A DNA stretch of 60,000 nucleotides from Membranipora membranacea (lineage: Eukaryota > Bryozoa > Gymnolaemata > Cheilostomatida > Membraniporidae). The stretch is taken from NCBI GenBank assembly GCA_914767715.1, contig OU612066.1, positions 10,423,001-10,483,000 on the forward strand, written 5' to 3'. Position 1 is the first letter of the stretch, and each line of letters begins with the position of its first letter. The translations under genes were made by a program, and so were the position numbers. Below are positions 22,536-34,477 of the stretch, in pieces. The notes beneath the pieces were generated by a model. The model had not been told where the DNA came from and searched no databases. It saw nothing but the letters and a program-made list of their open reading frames with translations.

Positions 22536-25500
22536 TTATGTCCTACGCCCAAACATTTTAATCAATATTGATATAATAACTGAGAGATAAATAAAAAACA
22601 AAGCTATAATTTTGTTGCTTGATATTTCTGTCTCGTTACTCCTATTAAGTGATATCTGCGGACTCAATTGGTTTGTATGGGAATCAACATGCAGGTTGTT
22701 TGATGTAGTTAATTGATTCTGTTGATTGATGTTTGGGACCACTAATGAGTTAAATTTACCAGATTTCGACTGAAATTGTTGCCTCTCTTCCACAGGTAAA
22801 GCATGGTCACAATCAAATTCTGAAAGTTCAGGTAAAGGGATGTCACAATAAGCGGAGTCGAGATTATCAGAGAGCGAGGGTAGTATAGCTGGTCTCGGAG
22901 CAGGCACTGGTGGTGAGGTGCTGGTGCCAAAAGTATTATCACAATTGTATTCTGAAAATTCAGGGCTGGAAGAAGGTAGAGGGATGTCACAATAAAGGGA
23001 GTCGAGATTATCAGAAAGCGAGGGTAGTGTAGCTGGTCTCGGAGCAGGCACTGGTGGTGAGGTGCTGGTGCCAAAAGTATTATCACAATCGTATTCTGAA
23101 AATTCAGGGCTGGAAGATGGTAGAGGGATGTCACAATAAACGGGGTCGAGATTATCAGAGAGCGAGGGTAGTATAGCTGGTCTCGGAGCAGGCACTGGTG
23201 GTGAGGTGCTGATGCCAAAAGCGCTGTCACAATCGTATTCTGAAAAATCAGGGCTGGAAGAAGGCAGAGGGATGTCACAATATGTATATAACTGATCATC
23301 GTCTGAGATCGAGGCTTGAGACAAGTTATCACTGACACTACTCAAACCTGATGAAGTTGAGAGAAAGTTCAGATTAGCCGGTAGTGAGGGTAGTATAGCT
23401 GGTCTCGGAGGAGGCACTGGTGGTGATTTCTTGTTGTGCTCTGAATCCATAGTCTCATATATGTTGTCTTTTAGATTCAATCTTGAAGGGGAGTGAAGGG
23501 GTGTTACTATCGAGCTAGGGAGAGGTGGTAGTGGTCTGCCCTGAAAAGGATTCCTACAATTAGTTCCTGTTCCGATGGAGTGTTCATTATTCTGAATCCT
23601 AACATCATTATGTTCCTCTGTGTCTGCTCTGCCAAAAGTGTTAAGCTCGATATCTGTAAGATGAAGGTCAAGGTTAAGGCCAACTCATTGAGCAAAAAAC
23701 CACTAAACTGACCAACATATCGATTCACTCATTTTATAACCCTTTGTATCTGTTAAATTGACAGCTCAATGTCAGCCAACTGACTGAACAGTTTCTTCTC
23801 TTTGCTGGTTTGCAGAGGGCTGAGTAATAAGTGGGATGAGGGAGGGGGGGAGATGCAGTACAGTACATAGATGAAACGGATCAAACTCAATCAAGCAGTG
23901 GTTGAAGCAAAAATAAAATCCATATAACAGCCAGAGGGCTTCCCACAAGTTTACAATTAGTATTGATAATAATCACAAAGATGACGCTTGATAAATGTAT
24001 TAGGGTGTTTGGAAAGCTAAGGCAAGAAGCAAAAACTTACTATCCGGTTGTCGGATTAGTAGAGAGTTTTTGCTAATTTTATTACAAGGATCTCATCTTT
24101 CACTCCTCAGTGTCCTGCAGTTTGCTGAACATTATTATATTACAAGTAATGGTGATACAATAGAAAAGCTTACAAACCTCCATCAGTGCCATCGTGGGTT
24201 GAGATTTGCTGCTGTGATCTGTAGTGGTTTGTCTTACTTATATTTCTCTTGTGAACACTAAATGAAGCAGCCGCTAAAACAGTAACAAGAAGTACCAGCC
24301 CAGAAATACCAATGATAAGTTTGTGCTCCCACTTCATTTCTTCCTCTACATTTGTGTCATCCTTTGAGACTGTAAAAGAAAGTCAATATGAGATTTGAGA
24401 ATTATCTCCTATACTCCTCAGGGCAGGTAATAACCACAATAAATTACAATAATAACAAAGTAAATTGGTAGGTTCGATCAGGGAGGGTGGGATATACCAA
24501 CCCTCCTGGTTTTACCCTCACCATCATCAAGTCGAATTATGTAATGTAGAAACCACGAGAACTCTGTATCTCTGTCCTTTTCATTTATTTAGTACTTCAA
24601 ATCAACCATACATTCAAGTCAAAATTGGTTCAAATTTATTTTAACTTACTGGCAATTCTAAGAGAGATCAGACGATTCTCTCTATCCATGGCATATATGG
24701 TCCCATCAGAACTTCTTGTCTTTGCTAGTTGGTTGACTTTTAGTGAGCTGCAATTTCCTTCAGTCTCATTATAGGGAAGAGAACTGGTTCCCAGGCATAC
24801 TGATGTGTATTCGCCAGTCTTAACATTTAAAAGAGCCAGTTCTCCTGGTTGTAATTTTTGGCAAAGGAGAAAGTCTGTATCTATGCTAACTGCATTTTTA
24901 ATTAGAACTTTTTCTGAAGTTGTAATAGTCTCAGTTTGCTCCGTTTTAAAATCGTAATTGTACAAGGTGGATACATTTGATACATCTGTGATGAACACAT
25001 GGGCTTTTGAGTGATTTTTATTGAATGCCAAAGTTCCTATGACTTCTGTTGGTTCATTAAAACTGGGAGAGCTAGATGGCTTGTCTGCAATAGTGTTCTT
25101 GTGGAAAATATTTGTTTCATTAGTGTAATACACCACATTTGCAGTTTGATCAAAAGCTATTTCTCCAAGAGTCAGTGATGGATAACTTTTGCAGGCCCGA
25201 CCTGTACAGCACTGTTGTCCAACACAGACCAATGTCTCAATCGTATTGTTACCAACCTTTGCTCTCACTACTGAATTTTCATCCCTGATTAGAAACTCCT
25301 CCCTATTAATCTGAACAAAAGAGTGTATTGGTGCTTTGTTTACCACCACAACCTTTGATTTGTTACTAGTGATATTCACTTGCTGAATATAGTTACTATC
25401 AGAATAAAATAACAAATTTTGGTTTTCTATCACAGGTAATAAGTTGTCGTACGACACATTTGTGTTTGAGCTGGGCCGGAAATTACCTAATTTGGTAATA

Positions 25501-26990
25501 TTTACATCCAGAGTATATCTAAAACAAAGAACGCAATAATAAATTGATTTGACATATTATAGAAAAGCCAGGGATTGGGCAGCACATGGGAAATTCTGTC
25601 CATAGGTAATTATAAAATATCCTCCTCTTCTTACAATAACGGTTAGAAAACTTTGAAAATGAGCATGTAAAACAGTTTGATATAAGCAACGGCCAAATGA
25701 CCCTACTTCTCCACAAGGTCTTCATTTGCAAGGTTGTGCTATGCCATTTTTTCGCCCGCTAACATCCAACCAGGAAACATGGTCAGTCAATCCAAGTGCA
25801 TAATAATTACGATGAATGATTATTATAATAATAACAATGATAATTACAACGATGATAATTATGATAACAATAATGATAATGATAATAGTAATCTCCTTGA
25901 ACTTGGGTAATTTTCTATTAACTTTTCGATAAATCAAAGGGAATGTCATGTGACACAACCGCATCACTGTAACAGTTTGAATGTAATTAATACAGTATTT
26001 CACAAATTTACCTGGGAGTAGAATTGACAGATCCCGCTTCACCGACACTGATAATACCAACAAATAGCAGCACCAACTGAAATGAAACATAATAGCAATG
26101 AGATAACATACACTACATTCCCATGGTAGTTTTGAAGTCTGACTGAGGCTAATTAGCCTTAGCTTCGAGCTATGGAACTGCCTCCGAGATCGCCCTGAGC
26201 TGCAAGGTTCAGCTCACACATTTCGGCTCACACTACAGCGAGCGTGCGGTTAGCATCAAAGACTCTGATGCGGGAGGCCGGAGTTCAAATCACGGCAGCG
26301 GCAAATTTGTTTGATGTTTCTTTTCTCTAACATGGGAATGACTGCATATTTCGAGAACGAGCCAAGAGGTGACAACTCAGCTCGATCTAGGTCGACCTCG
26401 AAACTCACATGGAAAAATGGTGATAGAAATAAATACAGACTAAATGCCTAGAATTTATGCAATATTGATGTTGAGATACATGTTCAATTCTTGCAATGAT
26501 CGACGCAACCACATTTACTGAAATAACTTTTACCAAACCCTATAAGTCATTATGTTTTGGCATATAAGTACCGAGTTTGAATCTCAAATTATTGCTGTAT
26601 TGCATTACATTTTCTATTGCAGTAAATGCAAGTAGTGCATATGGTGGAAAGATGAGATGAATTTGAGGTAGCAAACCATGATCTTTCAAAACATTAGTCA
26701 TTCATTTTTAGCTACCATTATTGTCATCCTTTTTAACATCATGACTTCTTGTGTTTAAGAAAATGCCATTGTTTAATCTTATGGCTGAATGATTAATACG
26801 ACTTCTTGATATTCAATGTGACCATTAGCACCTTTACACAAAAGACAGCCAGATCTCACTTAATTAAGACTCTGCTTAATTGGGACAAATTCTTGTGGTC
26901 CCCAGAGGTTAAAATTAAATGAACTGCACTGTATCCGATTTTGTTGCTCGAACTCACCAATCTTCGTGACATAGCATACGATATTGCCAT
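22536..26990 (-). CDS. Transmembrane receptor 2, Tyr/Pro-repeat tail
   Basis: There are five exons: 26958-26990, 26012-26076, 24650-25518, 24178-24369, 22536-23653 (758 residues). Same architecture as receptor 1. Signal peptide: MAISYAMSRRLLVLLFVGII, split between exons 1 and 2 and unlike that of receptor 1. Ectodomain, about 33-322, with many N-x-S/T sites, a CC pair in VCVGQQCC, and LTLGEIAFDQTANVVYYTN. TM helix about 340-361. Tail about 387-758 with GRPLPPLPSS, DNIYETM, and four YCDIPLP units where receptor 1 has three. Each unit is about 49 residues, with SPPVPAPRPA proline motifs resembling SH3 ligands. A hydrophobic segment at about 735-754 precedes GRRT. The first about 250 ectodomain residues differ a lot from receptor 1, while the last about 60, the TM exon and the tail are nearly the same. 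I infer a surface receptor that recruits cytosolic SH2/SH3 adaptors; the ligand is unknown. Confidence 0.78.
25800..25885. repeat. ATAATGATAATTA-type low-complexity tract
   Basis: Imperfect (GATAATAAT)n sequence in receptor 2 intron 2. Confidence 0.8.
26225..26310 (+). mobile_element. tRNA-like SINE fragment
   Basis: The A-box-like GCGTGCGGTTAGCATC and the B-box-like GGAGTTCAAATC lie about 35 bases apart. It sits in receptor 2 intron 1, and receptor 1 intron 1 shows no equivalent. The cloverleaf is poor, so not a tRNA gene. Confidence 0.4.
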
Positions 26991-27234
26991 TCCTGCAGTG
27001 TGTAGAAAACTGCTCACAGCAACCTCCTAGCAACGCGAGTATTATGCAAAAATTTCATGTTTCAAATACAGAAAATAGAGCCAACTCTACTCGAGTATAA
27101 CAAAGCTAAGAGTGATTGAAGTTACACCATACATTTTTATTTATAGTGATTAGGTATAATCCTCCTTCTTTAGTTCTGTACAGCCTTTTTTTACAATAAA
27201 AAAAACATGACATACACATTTGCATTTGATTGGA

Positions 27235-30200
27235 TCAGTCAAAAATCCAGTACCCAGAAAACCGCCAAGCAGGCTGAGAGCAATCATCCGGTGATGTCAG
27301 TCTCATCTTTGTGAAGCGCCTGCTCTGAACTGGGCAGACCAGGCTTCTCTTCTTGCCATTTGCTAAAAACAAATTGGGAACCAAATCAAACATCAGCTTT
27401 CCTTATAAAAAAAAGATAGATTTGTGAAAAAAAATTTGGCCCCATCTATTTTGCTCAAAAGGAGGGTCAGTCCTTTATACAAAACTTTGGATGAAAAATT
27501 AGAAAGTTTTGACACAAAGGTTTCTTTATCCATGATGATACTATCTCTGTCATGAAAATTGAACTCAAGATATGAAATAATATCAGGTTGACAAGAAATG
27601 ATAAGTTTTCCTCTCTCAAACAACTAAGAAAACTTAGATCTATTTGCTAACACGCGTCTTATTGACAGCTGTTAAACAGGAAACAGATCACCCCAGCAGT
27701 GAAAAGATAAAATTCTGCAAAGTTTGCCTACGCTAAAACATTTCTATCTGTGTTCAATTGATAAAAATCAGAAGATCTTACCAGAATATTTGAAGAGCTT
27801 GAATAGTCTGACATCTATGTGACGGAAGAAGGAGCAGGGACATTCAAGGTCTAACAACTCAAATACATTATTGTCACAGATTGAAACAGTTTTAGTTTCT
27901 TCTTCTGGCGCTGACTACAAGAACAATTCAAGCTGGACTTTATGTTCATTAGTAAACTAACTAGACAATCGTCCGCATCGGTTATTTGGTTTCAAAGAAC
28001 AAACGGAGAATTTGTCACCAGCCGCCTAATCTTAATATGGGTAAGAGATGAGTGGGGATCTATTCTGTCTTGACAAGCTTTGTTCGAAGGAAGTTTCTCA
28101 AGACAGGCTAAGTAGGGGAACCAAACTTCAAGGTTGGTAGTAGTTCTTAGAACCATGTGTACACTCGCATTGCTGGCCTTAGCTTCAATATATGCTGCTG
28201 GATCTAAAAATATTAGATTTATGCTCATAAAACATACCACAGTGATGATAGAGGTACCATCTGGACCTACAGCTAGTTGACCACGAGAATACAGTATTCC
28301 AGTCCTTCTGTTGAGCTGATAGATCTGAAGTACAAAAAACTTATTGCCTGCTTGCTCGGCTGACTCATATACATAGTATTTCAAAAATGGTCTCCAAATC
28401 ACATGATCTAAAAACAGAAGGCAGCTTATGACAGCCAGGTGTTAAAAATTAATTGGAGTGCACATTTGATTTCGGGGCAGTAATTTTTTGTAACTAAATA
28501 ATCAGGCGTAGTTCAGTGATAGAGAGTTTGTTAACCCAAATTCTCATCAGGTACCTAAAATCCAACCAACTATTATCATGCAACTGTTTTGGTTGAAGGG
28601 AGACTAAAATTGACACATTTTTTTCCACGAGGAAACAACATACACTATGGAATTTTAGAATCAAGAATACCATTCAAAAAATCCCTACGGCAAGTTAGGT
28701 AAGTCACTTCTATTTCCTTCATTGGTCGGATATGTACAACAGCTGCATTTACGCTGTCAGGAGTTGTCCCTAACTGCCGAGTGCGCTGAACAGTTGAGAC
28801 CATGAATTACTGCTTAGAACATGAAGGATTCCTTCTTAGCACTGAGTTTGCTCGCATTTCATGAGGTTTTTTTTATAATCTGACATATTTTTATACTATT
28901 TTAGAGCAGAAATGAAAATTCTAAGGTCGCCATGTCTCATTTGAAAGAGCTCTAAAGTTATACAACAACAAGATGTCACTTATGCTGTGACATTATGAGA
29001 ATTCTTTGAAAATGATTTTTGATTTTAAAGTTGCTCCGCAACCATAGGCTCCAAGTCTGCAGTGGAGACGGTAAGCTTAGAAATATTATCCAATCAAGAT
29101 TTCAAGGCATCTAGTATTGTAAGGCTTTGTTTTAATGATACCTCTGTTTATTTGTTGCGCATGCCTCATACCAATTACGTCCTCTGATCTTATGCTTCCG
29201 CTTTCTGCAGGGGAGATAAACCCTCAGATTACCCCGTGGTCACCCCACAAATTTTTGATTTTTCATAACTCTTACTGGCAGGATTAGTGTGCACATGATC
29301 CCTTTGGTTTCCTTAGTCCTATTAAGAGCTGTACAAAGGAGTTCTAACAGCAACAAAGTTTCAACTGCTCCCTTGTGGGCTCAATGAAATTATACACAAT
29401 ATTATGGTCTCATCTGTAAATGAACAAGGGAAGAAACTCCGGATTTAAAAAAAAAAAATTCATGTTAAATGTTCTGGCTTTTTTTATCACCTAAGATCAA
29501 ATTAAGTCCAAGACCAAAGATGTGTAAAGATGTCATTCCTTACCTATTTTATTCCATGGTTTGATCGTAAATTTTTTCAATCTTACATCATAATTTAGTA
29601 TTTCTTGTGTATATTCTTCTCTCATCAACAGCTCATCTGGTTTTGATTCAGCTATCAATTTAAGGGTTGGACATAGCTCTCCTGTAGTTATACCTGTATC
29701 AATGACGAAACAAGAGAAGTGATTTACATTGGATTACACAGACTGTCAAACCAGTACTGATGTACTGAAGTGTGCGCAATGATATTTTGTCAAAGTCTGA
29801 GAATCCAATCAGAACAGTGTGTGAATAAGTTTGGAAACAAGTGTTGTGCAGAAACTGGACAAACTGTGAAAGTTTTGCTGACAGACATAAGCAAAAAACC
29901 CACAGCTTGCCCATGGATGTATAGGTAAAACAAATTACTAATGTTTCACTTAATCATTTCAATCACTTGGGGTTGACTCTTTGGTAACAATAGTATTACA
30001 GAGTTGGGTAAGGCGATGTCATACGTTTGATTTGCCGTTTTATGCATCATATACGTTCAATATCTGAGCCAAAAACAGCTGTCCCTAGCCTGTCAGGTTA
30101 TTAAAACTGGCAAATCTTTGATTGAATATTGTGTAATTGATTCAAAAGCTCATTCGCACTTCATTTGTGTGATATTTTAACCAATGAAAATTCATCAAAT

Positions 30201-30590
30201 AATCTTCTGCAAAAAATGAAGAAATGTACTTGTGCTTTAATTGTGTCTCAGAATTGAGCTAAGGTAAACTCCTTTGTTTATGGAGGATGTACTTAATGCG
30301 ATCGATTGCTTCATGCTGAATTAATTTATATGATCAATACTTCCAATTTGTAAGCCATTGCATGAACCTGCAAATGTTTTCGAATGTAAAACTTTGCATT
30401 TTCCAAGTTTAGATTGTAATATTTCTATCAGTGATTGACAATATTTCTCATGCTGCAATCTATGCATGACGGGCGAAAGTTCAAGAACAACAATTGTTCC
30501 CTTGCTGTTGGCTAAGTGGTTCACAAGCAGCTTACCTATGTACGAGATAAACAGGCAAAGTATTATCTGTGGAAAGATGCTCCCAAGCAT
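27235..30590 (-). CDS. Secreted protein 2, unrecognised family
   Basis: There are five exons: 30536-30590, 29544-29693, 28238-28407, 27782-27914, 27235-27362 (211 residues). The exon lengths parallel secreted gene 1. Exon 1 is a signal peptide (MLGSIFPQIILCLFISYI); a second intact signal exon lies at 32829-32883. The mature part includes GELCPTLKLI, a YVYE...KFFVLQIYQLNRRTGIL core, and RGQLAVGPDG. A Cys-rich end follows: SICDN, ECPCSFF, DVRLFKLFKYS, SLVCPVQSRRF, SPDDCSQPAW. Six Cys would allow three disulfides. It has no TM segment. It ends about 245 bases upstream of the receptor 2 start, as in unit 1. The family and function are unknown to me. The conserved pairing suggests a secreted partner of the receptor, which is inference. 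Confidence 0.72.
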
Positions 30591-30708
30591 ACTGGCTAGT
30601 TTGGAATGATGTCAAAAAGTGAATGAATGTTCTATGCCTTCAAATCGTTATTCTAATAAATGGTAATAAACAAAGTTTAATGTCTTCCTTTGGTGCATAC
30701 GATTATCT

Positions 30709-30718
30709 CCTATAAAGG
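30709..30718 (-). promoter_or_regulatory. CArG-like box upstream of signal exon
   Basis: CCTTTATAGG on the minus strand, 119 bases upstream of the ATG at 30590, inside a block conserved upstream of all intact signal exons (the GCTTTGTTCC side is also conserved). Confidence 0.45.
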
Positions 30719-31524
30719 AACAAAGCTCTATTATGGTAGTATTGGTCAAGATAGGGTTTCAAACCAATTATATAACATCATATTCGAAAGAAATTGTAGC
30801 CTAATCATGAAACCATTCTACATTTCCTAACACCAGAACAAGCACGTTTTGACACTGACCTTAATGACAGGTTCCTATTGTCACAGACAGCCGTCCCAGT
30901 CAATGTGAACATGAGAATGACACAATCTCAGTAATAAAAATGAGTCTGGGACAGTGTATGGAAAATTCGTGACGGTAAAACCTCCTGATACTGTCCAAGA
31001 CTGACCCAGACTCATTTTACATCTGGGTGCCATGTGAATACTACATTTGGATGATCTAGGACTATCGGGGACACATATCATAATAACCCAAGCACAATCC
31101 CAGACAAAAACCTAATTGCTACTCAGGTATGAGTTTTACAATGGGACCATCTGGGATCAGCATTTGAGATGGCATTAGTATCACATTTATAACACAAATC
31201 ATCAGCTGTCCTTTCAGAGTGAATTAAGTAGATACAAAACTTTAAAAAAGCTTCTTACGTAATCAATCTGTTACCAATTGTGTGCCTGTCTATGTGAAAA
31301 TTTAACCAATGGAAGCTGGGCAAGTCACCTGTTGCAAAAAATGCACACCATTATTACGTTAGTCTTTCTATAATCCCTCAGTTTGGAGGTGAGATAAATC
31401 TCCTTTGTTTGTAGGAAATCTCTTAACCATTATCCTTTCAATGCCATTTATTTACTAATCCCTAATATCAAGCAAATCAAGCAAAAAGTGACAGCTGAGT
31501 TTTTTAGTTCTAAAGACCACAATG

Positions 31525-31858
31525 TCCCGAGCCAAACTTAGACCGAGCCAAACTCGTCCCGAGCCAAACTTAGCCAGAGCCAAACTCCTCCCGAGCCAAA
31601 CTAAGCCCAAGCCAAACTTGGCCCGAGCCAAACTCGTCCCGAGCAAAACTTAGCCCGAGCCAAAATCGTCCCGAGCCAAACTTAGCCCGAGCCAAACTCG
31701 TCCCGAGCCAAACTTAGCCCGAGCCAAACTCGGCTCGGGACAAGTTTGGCTCGGGCTAAGTTTGGCTCGGGCTAAGTTTGGCTCGGGACGAGTTCGGCTC
31801 GGGCTAAGTTTGGCTTGGGCTTAGACTGGCTCGGGACGAGTTTGGCTCGGGACGAGTT
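31525..31858. repeat. Palindromic 17-bp minisatellite
   Basis: The left arm (31525 to about 31731) is about 12 units of CCGAGCCAAACTCGTCC or CCGAGCCAAACTTAGCC. The right arm (about 31732 to 31858) carries about seven units of the reverse complement. The whole can fold into one long hairpin. It is much more GC-rich than its surroundings. I see no equivalent in unit 1. Confidence 0.9.
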
Positions 31859-31973
31859 GTCGCGCTTCCTAAAATTCTGACGGACACAAGCAAAAATGCA
31901 ACAGTTGACTGATGGCTGTACAGGTCAAACAATAGACTTAGTATTACCTTAGTAGACCTAGTATTTTATTATG

Positions 31974-32117
31974 GTGAACCTTAGACCAAGTTTGGTCCAT
32001 TTGCCTGCATTCAGAATCTCTCCCAATCCACTGGTCACCCCGCAGTGACCCGTGATCAGTGGAAGGGAGCAACAGGAATGCAGGCAAATGGAGTAAACTT
32101 GTTCTAGGTGAACCTTG
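31974..32117. mobile_element. Hairpin MITE, TTTGCCTGCATTC family, copy 1
   Basis: Terminal arms GGTGAACCT.../...AGGTTCACC lead into ATTTGCCTGCATTC and GAATGCAGGCAAAT. Related copies are at 41,495-41,620 and 59,365-59,489. Confidence 0.7.
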
Positions 32118-32297
32118 ACCGGACACCATATACAGGCACTTAATTGAGAGTGTTGTTATCGGATTGGTTATTAGTATTAATCTATGAGACGGACACATAG
32201 CTAATGCCATACCGATGCTGAATAGTCTTTCACTTAACCATTTCAATGACTTGGGTTTTTCTCTTTGGCAATAATAGTATTACTGGGTTGGGTAGGT

Positions 32298-32324
32298 CAA
32301 GGAGTTAAAGTCTTTAACTCCTTG
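32298..32324. repeat. Short perfect hairpin
   Basis: CAAGGAGTTAAAG, one base, then its reverse complement. A related hairpin CAAGGAGTTAACGACTCCTTG is at 48,579-48,599. Confidence 0.85.
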
Positions 32325-32828
32325 GGTAGGTAGTGTCATAAGTTTGATTCGAACTTTTTTTGCATCATCATATAAACCACCAACCCTATAATATCTGAGT
32401 AAAAACAGTTGTCAAGAAAATTAAGACGGTGCAAACCCTTGATAGCATATTGTATAATTAATTCCCAAGCTCTATAGTGTCTCTTTTTTGTGCTCTTTGA
32501 ACCAATGAAATTTCATCAATCTAATCAAATCAATTTCTGCCGATTCAATTTCATACGCATATATCCGACCTGCTAAACCATCACAGGACACATCCAAATG
32601 TTTTAGAAACTGAAAGTTTGCAGTTTCCAAGTTTTAGTATTTATCTGTATCATTGATTGACAAAAGCACTTGAATTTTCCAATCTGGATTTTCCCTTTTC
32701 CCTGAAGCGCCAAATTTCCTATTTTTCAATTAATGTAGGTTCAAGAACTATTGATCAAAGGTTATTATATAATATGACCCTTGTATTTATCCCCTGCTGT
32801 CGGCTTAGTTATTGACACTGTAACTTAC

Positions 32829-32883
32829 CTAGGAACGCAAGGAACAGGAAAAGTGATATATGTAGAAAGACTCTCTCAATCAT
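32829..32883 (-). CDS. Alternative signal-peptide first exon
   Basis: A 55-bp exon: ATG, 18 codons (MIERVFLHISLFLFLAFL) and one extra base before a GTAAGT donor. This is the same length and phase as the exons at 30536-30590 and 15073-15127. It can splice in frame to exon 2 of secreted gene 2 at 29693. Its flanks repeat those of the proximal exon, including the CArG-like box at 33015-33024. I infer a second promoter and first exon giving the same mature protein with another signal peptide. It could also be the orphan first exon of a lost gene. Confidence 0.55.
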
Positions 32884-33014
32884 ACTGGATGGTTTGGAGT
32901 GATATCAAAGTGTGAATGGAAGTTCTAACCCTTCAGATCTAACGGGCAAATCATTGCGCTAATAAAGGGTAATAAACAAATTTTAATGTCTTTCTTTGGT
33001 GAATTTGATTTTTT

Positions 33015-33024
33015 CCTATAAAGG
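33015..33024 (-). promoter_or_regulatory. CArG-like box upstream of alternative exon
   Basis: CCTTTATAGG on the minus strand, 132 bases upstream of the ATG at 32883. Matches CC(A/T)6GG. Confidence 0.45.
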
Positions 33025-33927
33025 AACAAAGGTCTATCATGGTCGGACGGGAAGAGATCAGAATTCAAACCCATGGTATTACTATACAATCGTATATTCC
33101 AATGAAACAGTAGTCATGAGATGGCTATTTATGTATGTTTGCTGGACCGCATTTACCATCTTAGATTGGTTCACAAGTTCAGAATCGATATAGCTGACCC
33201 TTGTAAACTTATGTCAAGCAGCTTGCCTGAGTTTCTGAAGGCTGTTACTGAGACGTCAATCAATGCAATACGTAAAAGCTGCTCGCCATATTCTTAGTTT
33301 TAGTCGGATCCTGACACAAAGTTTTATACCGATGGCATATCTCAATAAATAGCCATGCTATGTATTTTACCACTGATCCATTAACTCATATCACTGTCAT
33401 GAAAGCATTCCAGGCGTTGATATGGAATATATTTATGATATGATATTATGATATATTTATATGATATTTATATATACCTCAGTGATTCCAGGTTTTCAAG
33501 GCGGTGCACATTTTCCACACTGTGCCTAAAATCTAACAAAGGCTCAAAGCCCTTGGTATCACTTAGACTCACATTTACATACGCCATCACCATTGTTGAG
33601 TGTCAGAGTTAATCGAGTAGATAAAAGCATCACATCTTATTCTCCATATTTTATTCTATCATGTGAGTGAATTCCAGCTTTAGAATCCAAATATTGAGGA
33701 AGTTATGGCCTCTCAAACTTCCAAGGTGACGGCAATTTATTGGCAGTAAGAATCAGCCGGCAATCCATATGGTACGTCACAACCATCATACTTATTACGA
33801 TACAATGATAAATATGTTGATGATCAAAATGTTCAGATATGTAATGGTCTCGAATCAAGGTCCAAATGGCTATGCAGGCAACGCGGCTAAGGCTTAGCTA
33901 TACTGTCTACAAGCTCACCTAGTTGGT

Positions 33928-34000
33928 CCAGGTTGCGTGATGGTAGCGTCGTAGCCTATAGGTATGTGGACCCGGGTTCAATTCCCTCCCAGGTCTAAAT
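33928..34000 (+). mobile_element. tRNA-like segment inside TIR element
   Basis: An A-box-like TGATGGTAGCGTCG is followed about 35 bases later by the B-box-like GGGTTCAATTCC. It is not a convincing cloverleaf and is probably SINE-derived. Confidence 0.4.
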
Positions 34001-34039
34001 TTTGATCATCATCTTTTCAGTGTGATTATTAGTGTATTA

Positions 34040-34387
34040 CCCTATAGGAGTTTAGTTTTCGCGGCATTTAGGATTCGCTTTTCGCATTTTTGCCTAAGTA
34101 GCGAAATTTAGTGTATCTTAAATTAAACTCACTCACCATAGTTTCATAAACAATGTACAATTATACAGGAACACACCTTACCTAAGCATGCAAGGTAATA
34201 TGGTGTAGTGGTCTAAGTATCTGCCTTGCAATCAGATAGAGGGTTATGCCCTGGGTTCGAATCCCAGCTTGGACATTTTTTTTCAATTTTCACTAGTAAG
34301 CATACTAACGAAATTTAGTACTAGCTAAATTTAGTACCAGACCCAGATAGCGAAATTAAACTCTAGCTAAATTAAACTCCTATAGGG
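34040..34387. mobile_element. Nested TIR element, 348 bp
   Basis: CCCTATAGGAGTTTA at the left and TAAACTCCTATAGGG at the right are flanked by TA on both sides. Sequence just inside is also partly inverted (TTTCGC/GCGAAA). It lies wholly inside the larger TIR element. TA target sites suggest a Tc1/mariner-type source. Confidence 0.7.
34196..34277 (+). mobile_element. tRNA-like segment, anticodon loop TGC
   Basis: D-arm-like TGGTGTAGTGGTCTAAG, an anticodon arm TCTGC-CTTGCAA-TCAGA, a possible long variable arm, and a good T-arm CTGGG-TTCGAAT-CCCAG. The acceptor stem does not pair (3' CTTGGAC against upstream sequence). I call it a tRNA-derived or decayed sequence within the nested element, not a functional tRNA. 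Confidence 0.4.
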
Positions 34388-34441
34388 TAACTCTTAATAA
34401 GTATGACCATAGACAAAACAATGTCTATGGTTGTGACGTAC

Positions 34442-34477
34442 CCATAGACCTACTAATAACTATTAGTAGGTCTATGG
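34442..34477. repeat. Perfect 17-bp-arm hairpin
   Basis: CCATAGACCTACTAATA, two bases, then its exact reverse complement. A similar but weaker hairpin (CCATAGACA/TGTCTATGG) lies at about 34,408-34,431. Confidence 0.9.

Noticed and set aside
22742-23338. 198-codon minus ORF (HHQCLLRDQ repeats)
   Set aside because: It is the alternate frame of the receptor 2 tail repeat. The repeat unit length is a multiple of three, so the other frame also stays open.
25722-26090. 122-codon minus ORF starting MFHFSWCC
   Set aside because: It overlaps receptor 2 exon 2 in the wrong frame and runs into a low-complexity ATT/ATC tract.
31455-31646. Minus ORF with repeated LARAKFG units
   Set aside because: It arises from the 17-bp palindromic minisatellite and has no start context or conservation.
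34196-34277. Functional tRNA-Ala(TGC) gene
   Set aside because: The T-arm and anticodon arm look right, but the acceptor stem does not pair and the variable region is too long. It lies inside a TIR element.
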